Assembly (NCBI RefSeq): GCF_016711335.1
Contig: NZ_JADJTF010000001.1
Span: forward strand, 1,736,001-1,800,000
Source of the DNA: Thiofilum sp.
GTDB taxonomy: Bacteria > Pseudomonadota > Gammaproteobacteria > Thiotrichales > Thiotrichaceae
Direction of reading: 5' to 3'
DNA length: 64,000 nt
Part shown: positions 58,973 to 64,000 of the stretch, piece after piece
Layout: the number at the start of each line of letters is the position of its first letter
How positions within the stretch are numbered: the first letter of the stretch is position 1
Position numbers and translations under genes: made by a program
The notes under the pieces: generated by a model
What the model was told of the DNA's origin: nothing
Database searches by the model: none
The model's input: the letters and a program-made list of their open reading frames with translations, nothing else

Positions 58973-60094
58973 CTAGGCTGGATAAATTGCACCTAAAATA
59001 CGCTCACCTCTAGCTCCGGTAACTGAGGGCATATTACTAGGTTTGCCTTCGAGTGTTTGCTTGGCAAACCACGCAAAAGCCAGAGCCTCTACCCAATCGG
59101 GATCAGCCCCTAAATCTGCTGTACTGAGTAATTTAATAGGGTCGCAATGATATTGAATCCGTTCCCATAAATAGCGGTTGTGTACCCCACCCCCACAAAT
59201 AACCAGTTCTTGCGTTTGAGGTGCCTGTGCTTGTATAGCTTGGCTAATGGTGATAGCAGTAAGCTCGGTTAGCGTGGTTTGTACATCAGCGGGGGCTAGT
59301 TCACGGTGACTGCATTTTTGTGCTACCCAACCCAAATTAAAATGCTCGCGTCCGGTACTTTTAGGCGGGGCTAATTTGAAATAGGGGTCTTTGAGCATAG
59401 CTTCTAGGACTTCGGGGTGGATATTACCGCTACGTGCCCAGTCGCCATTTTTATCATAGTGTTGCCCTGTATATTTGAAGCACCACTGGTCAATTAAGGT
59501 ATTACCCGGGCCGGTATCAAATCCATACACCGGCGCATCACGATCCGTGTTAAGAACGGTGAGATTAGCGAGTCCGCCAATATTTAGTACGGTGCGATGA
59601 GTCTCAGAGCTAAAGAATACGGCTCGATGAAACGCCGGTACTAGCGGAGCGCCTTGACCTCCGGCTGCCATATCACGCCGCCTAAAGTCAGCTATGGTAG
59701 TAATACCGGTACGCTCACTAATTTGATTAGGATCACCTGCTTGCAAAGTAAAAGGTAGACTAGCATTCGGTGCATGACACAAAGTTTGACCATGACTGCC
59801 AATAGCTTTTATTTGCTTAGGCTCTAGTTGAGCCTGTTCTAGTAGTGCATTGACTGCTTGCGCAAACTGAATACCTAATAATTGGTCAAGATGACCATAG
59901 TCAACTAGGCTACCGTGCCATTCGGGGGATAGCATCTGATTAATGTGTTGACGTAAATCACTGTCTAGTGGATAGCAGAGTGCGTGTTGTAGTTGCACAC
60001 TTTGGTGTTCAAAACTAGCTAAAACGGTATCAATACCATCTAAGCTAGTGCCAGACATTAGCCCGATATAATAAGAAGGTGTTGACTCACCCAT
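58973..60094 (-). CDS. anmK: Anhydro-N-acetylmuramic acid kinase
   Basis: Recycles cell-wall anhydro-MurNAc by ring-opening and phosphorylation to MurNAc-6-phosphate. The 373-residue protein shows YIGLMSGTSLDGIDTV, IGSHGQTLCHAP, FDTGPGNTLID and VICGGGVHN, all typical. It overlaps the M23 gene by one base, a common gammaproteobacterial pairing upstream of tyrS. Confidence 0.97.
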   Translation of the reverse strand: MGESTPSYYIGLMSGTSLDGIDTVLASFEHQSVQLQHALCYPLDSDLRQHINQMLSPEWHGSLVDYGHLDQLLGIQFAQAVNALLEQAQLEPKQIKAIGSHGQTLCHAPNASLPFTLQAGDPNQISERTGITTIADFRRRDMAAGGQGAPLVPAFHRAVFFSSETHRTVLNIGGLANLTVLNTDRDAPVYGFDTGPGNTLIDQWCFKYTGQHYDKNGDWARSGNIHPEVLEAMLKDPYFKLAPPKSTGREHFNLGWVAQKCSHRELAPADVQTTLTELTAITISQAIQAQAPQTQELVICGGGVHNRYLWERIQYHCDPIKLLSTADLGADPDWVEALAFAWFAKQTLEGKPSNMPSVTGARGERILGAIYPA

Positions 60095-61740
60095 TAATTT
60101 GCCTGCTGTGTTAACTTTATGTTATTGATGGCAGGATCATTAGCGAGTTGAAGTTGTGCTAAGCGTTTAACAAAACGTGTTGCCGAGCGATTAAAGGCCA
60201 AGCGTTCTTCAGGTGTTAATAACCCTGCTTTTGGTAATGCAACCGTCATAGGATTTAAAGCTTCGTTATTTTGACGGAATTCATAGTGTACATGATTACC
60301 CGTTGAACGTCCTGTAGAACCGACATAACCAATCACCTGACCACGCTGTACCGTACTACCTGCTTCAAGCCCTTGTTTGAAAGCAGACATATGACCGTAT
60401 AAAGTGGTGATATTACCCTCGTGCGCTAGCTCAATAACCTTACCGTAGCCTTTTTGGCGTCCAATAAATTTAACAGTACCATCACCGGTGGCATAAATCG
60501 GTGTGCCGCTCGGTGCTGCAAAATCAGTGCCTTTATGTAGCCGCCACTGACCTAGCACCGGATGGGAGCGAAAGCCAAACCCTGAACTCATTCGTCCCCC
60601 TTGAATAGGGCGTCGATTAAAAGCAGTACGTTGTAAGACTTCAACGCCACTATTAGGGTCTAGGTAATGAGCTTTACCCTCCGCTAAGCTAAAACGCACA
60701 CGACGCAGAGTTTTATTATCATGCTGAATTTCAGCCGCTAGCAGGTCTTCGCTATAAATACTTTTGTCCTTATAACGAAAGTCTTCAAAAATGACAGCAA
60801 TGCGGTCGCCTTGTTTAAAATTGCGAAAATTGATCTCATTTTTAAAGGCTTGAATCAGTTGTTTCGTGATGGTGCTAGGAATGCCTACGTCATGGGCAGA
60901 CTTAGACAAAGACGTATCAATCTGAAAACCGAGTTCAGTTTGCCGAGCCGTGTAATAGGTAGTGTCCCATTCTCCTTGGTATTGCGAACCAAAGCGCGTT
61001 ATGACAAAGGCTTTATTCTCATCTTGTGCATAGATGAGTTGGTTTAGCTCCTCACCTTTAGTACGTAAGAATACTCTACGTCCGGCTTTTAGCTCTTTTA
61101 AATTAGCACTAATAGTTGGGTTTTCAGCGACTTTAGTAACTATCTGATCCAGCTTTTGTGCCTTAAGAAAGGCTGCTAAGGTTTGATTGTCTGTTAAAAC
61201 CTTATGCTCCCAACGCCCATACTCCGCTGCTCTAGGTTGCGGTATAGGAGGAATATTGAGGGTTTCAGTAGTGTTCGCCAGAGGGGTAGTGGTTGGTTCA
61301 GTAGGACTGTCTTTAGGAGAAGGCATAACAACCTCTCCATTAGAGTTAAAAGGATTATACTGATAGCTTTCTAATTCCAACTCTAGCAAACGTTCGGTTT
61401 CTGCCTCGGCATTACTATCTATCAGGTCCAAATTAGCCAACTCTTGCTCTATTTGTAAAGCCGAGTTGATATGCTCATCTAAAGTGCCAGAACTATCGAC
61501 AGAGAGCCTAGAATAAACAGGGACATTGCCTAAAGCTGCTAAGACTAATGCAGCCATTAGAGTACGTGTAATAAAGTAGCGGAAAGGATGATAGACGTGG
61601 GAGGCATTTAAAGTTTGCGCAATTTTATGAGTCGTTAGCGCTTTATCAATGGGAGCAAGATAGGGTGTGCGGGTCGTAATTTTGTGATCATGAGTAATAA
61701 TAACTTCAATACCCCCGCTAGGGAGATTATAACGCTCCAT
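60094..61740 (-). CDS. mepM: OapA/M23-family murein DD-endopeptidase (MepM-like)
   Basis: Cuts peptide cross-links to allow insertion of new murein. From ATG 61740 (with GGAG 12-15 bases upstream) it has 548 residues: a cytoplasmic start, one membrane segment (about 51-77), an OapA/LysM-like region (TDNQTLAAFLKAQKLDQIVTKV pattern), and a C-terminal M23 domain with HKGTDFAAPSGTPIYATGDG and HVHYEF zinc ligands. A GTG at 61908 would add 56 residues of weak character and lacks a ribosome-binding site. Confidence 0.92.
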   Translation of the reverse strand: MERYNLPSGGIEVIITHDHKITTRTPYLAPIDKALTTHKIAQTLNASHVYHPFRYFITRTLMAALVLAALGNVPVYSRLSVDSSGTLDEHINSALQIEQELANLDLIDSNAEAETERLLELELESYQYNPFNSNGEVVMPSPKDSPTEPTTTPLANTTETLNIPPIPQPRAAEYGRWEHKVLTDNQTLAAFLKAQKLDQIVTKVAENPTISANLKELKAGRRVFLRTKGEELNQLIYAQDENKAFVITRFGSQYQGEWDTTYYTARQTELGFQIDTSLSKSAHDVGIPSTITKQLIQAFKNEINFRNFKQGDRIAVIFEDFRYKDKSIYSEDLLAAEIQHDNKTLRRVRFSLAEGKAHYLDPNSGVEVLQRTAFNRRPIQGGRMSSGFGFRSHPVLGQWRLHKGTDFAAPSGTPIYATGDGTVKFIGRQKGYGKVIELAHEGNITTLYGHMSAFKQGLEAGSTVQRGQVIGYVGSTGRSTGNHVHYEFRQNNEALNPMTVALPKAGLLTPEERLAFNRSATRFVKRLAQLQLANDPAINNIKLTQQAN

Positions 61741-62025
61741 AGCTTGGCTCCATTTTTTATTCTTATTAGAGGAGGGTCGCCTTTGTCCTGAATTCAGCAA
61801 AGTGGATACTCCATGTAATACATCAGTTTGATGGCTAAAGTTAAGATTAACAGCAAGTACTTTAGTTAAGGGTAAGTCCTTAAACCCAATTGCGATGGGG
61901 TTAATCACTGATCAATTATAAAATCCTATCCTAGCAAAAAAGTAACACGGATGACGTTTCATGCTAAGCTAAGCCCTGCCTTTTTAGGCTAAAAGTATTT
62001 TGTTGTCAAATCATGAGATAGGTAT

Positions 62026-63225
62026 ATGGAGCATATTGTCGATCAACTGCAAGAATTAGAGCGTGGCACTGAGGAAGTTCTAGTCAAAACAGAACTTATC
62101 GAGAAACTTAAAAAGAACCAGCCATTGCGTGTGAAAGCAGGATTTGATCCTACTGCACCTGATTTGCATTTTGGACATACGGTACTGATTAATAAACTGC
62201 GTCAGTTTCAAGAGTTTGGTCATCAGGTGGTTTTCTTGATTGGTGACTTTACAGGCATGATTGGTGATCCCACTGGGAAATCAGCCACTCGTCCGCCGCT
62301 CACGCGTGAACAAGTCCTACAAAATGCCGAAACCTATAAAGAGCAAGTGTTTAAAATCCTCGATCCAGAACGTACTGAGATTGCTTTTAACTCGACTTGG
62401 ATGACTGAACTAGGTTCGGCTGGATTAATTCAATTAGCGGCTAAACATACCGTTGCTCGTATGCTAGAGCGTGATGATTTCAATAAGCGTTATAAATCTA
62501 ACCAGCCGATTGCTATTCATGAGTTCTTATACCCTTTAGCGCAAGGTTACGATTCAGTGGCTTTGAGAGCGGATGTAGAGTTAGGGGGCACTGATCAGAA
62601 GTTCAACTTGTTAGTAGGGCGTGAATTACAAAAGCAATACGGACAAGAATCACAAGTTGTGATGACTGTACCTTTACTAGAAGGCTTAGATGGTGTGAAT
62701 AAGATGTCTAAGTCTCTAGGTAACTATATCGGTATTACGGATAAACCGGACGATATGTTTGGTAAGATCATGTCTATCTCGGATGAGTTGATGTGGCGTT
62801 ACTTTGACTTGCTCAGTTTTCGTAAATTGGCTGAGATTAAACAGCTCAAAGACGAGGTTGCAGCAGGTAAAAATCCGCGCGATGTGAAGTTCTTGTTAGC
62901 AGAAGAATTAATTGCTCGATTCCATAATCAAGCAGCGGCGGTGGCTGCCCGCGAGAGTTTTATTGCACGTTTCCAAAAGGGTGCTTTACCCGATGATTTG
63001 CAGGCAATTGAACTCAGTATAGACGGTGAAGGTATTAAAATTGCGTCTTTACTAAAGCAAGCAGGTCTATGTAGTAGTACGTCAGATGCGTTACGTATGA
63101 TTGAGCAGGATGCAGTGAAAATTGATAGTGAGCGTGTAGAGGATAAAAACCTATTGATTACTAAAGGTTTTGCGGGTGTGTTCCAAGTAGGCAAGCGTAA
63201 GTTTGCTCGTATCACCGTAAAATAA
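62026..63225 (+). CDS. tyrS: Tyrosyl-tRNA synthetase
   Basis: Charges tRNA-Tyr. The 399-residue class I synthetase is of the TyrRS subgroup lacking the standard HIGH: PDLHFGHTVL takes its place, KMSKS appears in VNKMSKSLGN, and a C-terminal S4 RNA-binding domain covers about 335-399 (SDALRMIEQDAVKI). The neighbourhood anmK-mepM | tyrS | rRNA operon is the standard gammaproteobacterial layout (as in Pseudomonas). Confidence 0.97.
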   Translation: MEHIVDQLQELERGTEEVLVKTELIEKLKKNQPLRVKAGFDPTAPDLHFGHTVLINKLRQFQEFGHQVVFLIGDFTGMIGDPTGKSATRPPLTREQVLQNAETYKEQVFKILDPERTEIAFNSTWMTELGSAGLIQLAAKHTVARMLERDDFNKRYKSNQPIAIHEFLYPLAQGYDSVALRADVELGGTDQKFNLLVGRELQKQYGQESQVVMTVPLLEGLDGVNKMSKSLGNYIGITDKPDDMFGKIMSISDELMWRYFDLLSFRKLAEIKQLKDEVAAGKNPRDVKFLLAEELIARFHNQAAAVAARESFIARFQKGALPDDLQAIELSIDGEGIKIASLLKQAGLCSSTSDALRMIEQDAVKIDSERVEDKNLLITKGFAGVFQVGKRKFARITVK

Positions 63226-63249
63226 TTTAAAAATTCATAAAAAAAGTAG

Positions 63250-63277
63250 TTGACGGAGAGGAGGAGATGTATATAAT
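63250..63277 (+). promoter_or_regulatory. rRNA operon promoter P1
   Basis: TTGACG (63250-63255), 16-base spacer, TATAAT (63272-63277), then a GC-rich discriminator GCGC. Near-consensus and typical of growth-rate-controlled rRNA promoters. Confidence 0.85.
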
Positions 63278-63426
63278 GCGCATCTCCGAACGACGCGGCG
63301 GACTGAAAAACGAAAGCGAAATCAAGTAGTTAGTAGTGACCAGTAGCTGAGTTTGTTTAGGAAATAAAAGATTCCGGTGCGAATCAGGTAAGTGAAAAAC
63401 AAGTAGTAGGTTATAGCAAAAAGCGC

Positions 63427-63455
63427 TTGACAGACTACGAAGCACGAACTAGAAT
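63427..63455 (+). promoter_or_regulatory. rRNA operon promoter P2
   Basis: TTGACA (63427-63432), 17-base spacer, TAGAAT (63450-63455), followed by a GCGC discriminator. Second tandem promoter 177 bases after P1. Confidence 0.85.
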
Positions 63456-63484
63456 GCGCACCTCTCGTTAAGCAAGACCTTAAC

Positions 63485-63525
63485 GCGTTATTTAAAAAGC
63501 AATCAAATAAACTTGTGTGGGTGCT
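63485..63525 (+). promoter_or_regulatory. rRNA leader antitermination region (boxA/boxC-like)
   Basis: GTTATTTAAAAAG near 63487-63499 resembles boxA and TGTGTGGGTGCTTG near 63515-63528 resembles boxC of gammaproteobacterial rRNA leaders. The rest of the leader to 63675 holds short processing stems and no gene. Confidence 0.55.
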
Positions 63526-63675
63526 TGAATCATCTGTAGTAACAGAATGTATCAAGTATTCACTTTCGTCAAGAAAGTAATTCACTATTATATATTCTGA
63601 GCAAAGAAACACGCTGGTTAGCGGTTATTGAAGGCGTTTAACGTTGTCAGTGACTGGATGAATCAGCACAAGATT

Positions 63676-64000
<325 letters not shown>

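Noticed and set aside
61741..61908. 56-residue N-terminal extension of the MepM-like protein from GTG
   Set aside because: No ribosome-binding site and no family similarity; ATG at 61740 has GGAG upstream. Kept as an alternative only.

Overview
The window is chromosomal DNA of a gammaproteobacterium. Gene orders hemA | TPR-lolB-ispE-tRNA-prs-rplY-pth-ychF, iscRSUA-hscBA-fdx-iscX, rpoS and a typical 16S 5' end all fit this class. Low-to-moderate GC and the gene set are compatible with Thiotrichales (Thiothrix-like), but genus is inference only.

Layout. 1-8050: hemA (leaving the window on the left, minus strand), then a plus-strand housekeeping run ending in an elongator tRNA-Met gene. 8036-22871: an integrated element of about 14.8 kb inserted at the 3' end of that tRNA, bounded by a 17-bp direct repeat (attL/attR). 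It carries a P4-type integrase, a cargo zone (phosphoribosyltransferase-like protein, VapBC-like and HigBA-like toxin-antitoxin pairs, a ProQ/FinO-domain protein, two unrecognised larger proteins and small proteins), then a tightly overlapping operon (structured leader, Fis-type HTH, small proteins, RepO-like protein, membrane protein, AlpA-type regulator, Toprim protein, DUF3987/YfjI-like ATPase). Iteron-type repeats sit at both ends in opposite orientation: beside an AT-rich tract at 9564-9767, and as 108-bp tandem repeats at 22435-22689. This resembles the ori/crr arrangement of satellite phage P4, but no capsid, terminase or relaxase gene is visible.

22872-25833: acetolactate synthase ilvI-ilvH and a small CopD-like membrane protein. 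26121-41179: a minus-strand polysaccharide locus running from rfbACDB (dTDP-rhamnose) through a methyltransferase, a split Alg14/Alg13-type glycosyltransferase, Wzx-like flippase, Wzy-like polymerase, hexapeptide acyltransferase and two GT2 enzymes, to a WbaP-type initiating transferase, an acyltransferase-3 protein and a Wzc-type tyrosine kinase/chain-length regulator. 41278-45985: M23 peptidase, aminotransferase, YpfJ-type metalloprotein and an ECF sigma/DUF3619/DUF3106 cluster. 46593-52132: rpoS with a structured leader, a Mth938-like gene, alaC, and hom-thrC for threonine synthesis.

52295-58895: cysE followed by the complete isc iron-sulfur operon, headed by a near-consensus IscR type-1 site and ending with two tandem iscX-like genes. 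58973-61740: anmK and an OapA/M23 murein endopeptidase on the minus strand. 62026-64000: tyrS, two strong rRNA promoters, an antitermination leader and the first 325 bases of 16S rRNA.

The most notable parts are the P4-like mobile element (replication repeats, an attenuator-like leader, rearranged toxin-antitoxin cassettes), the second iscX and the rpoS leader.
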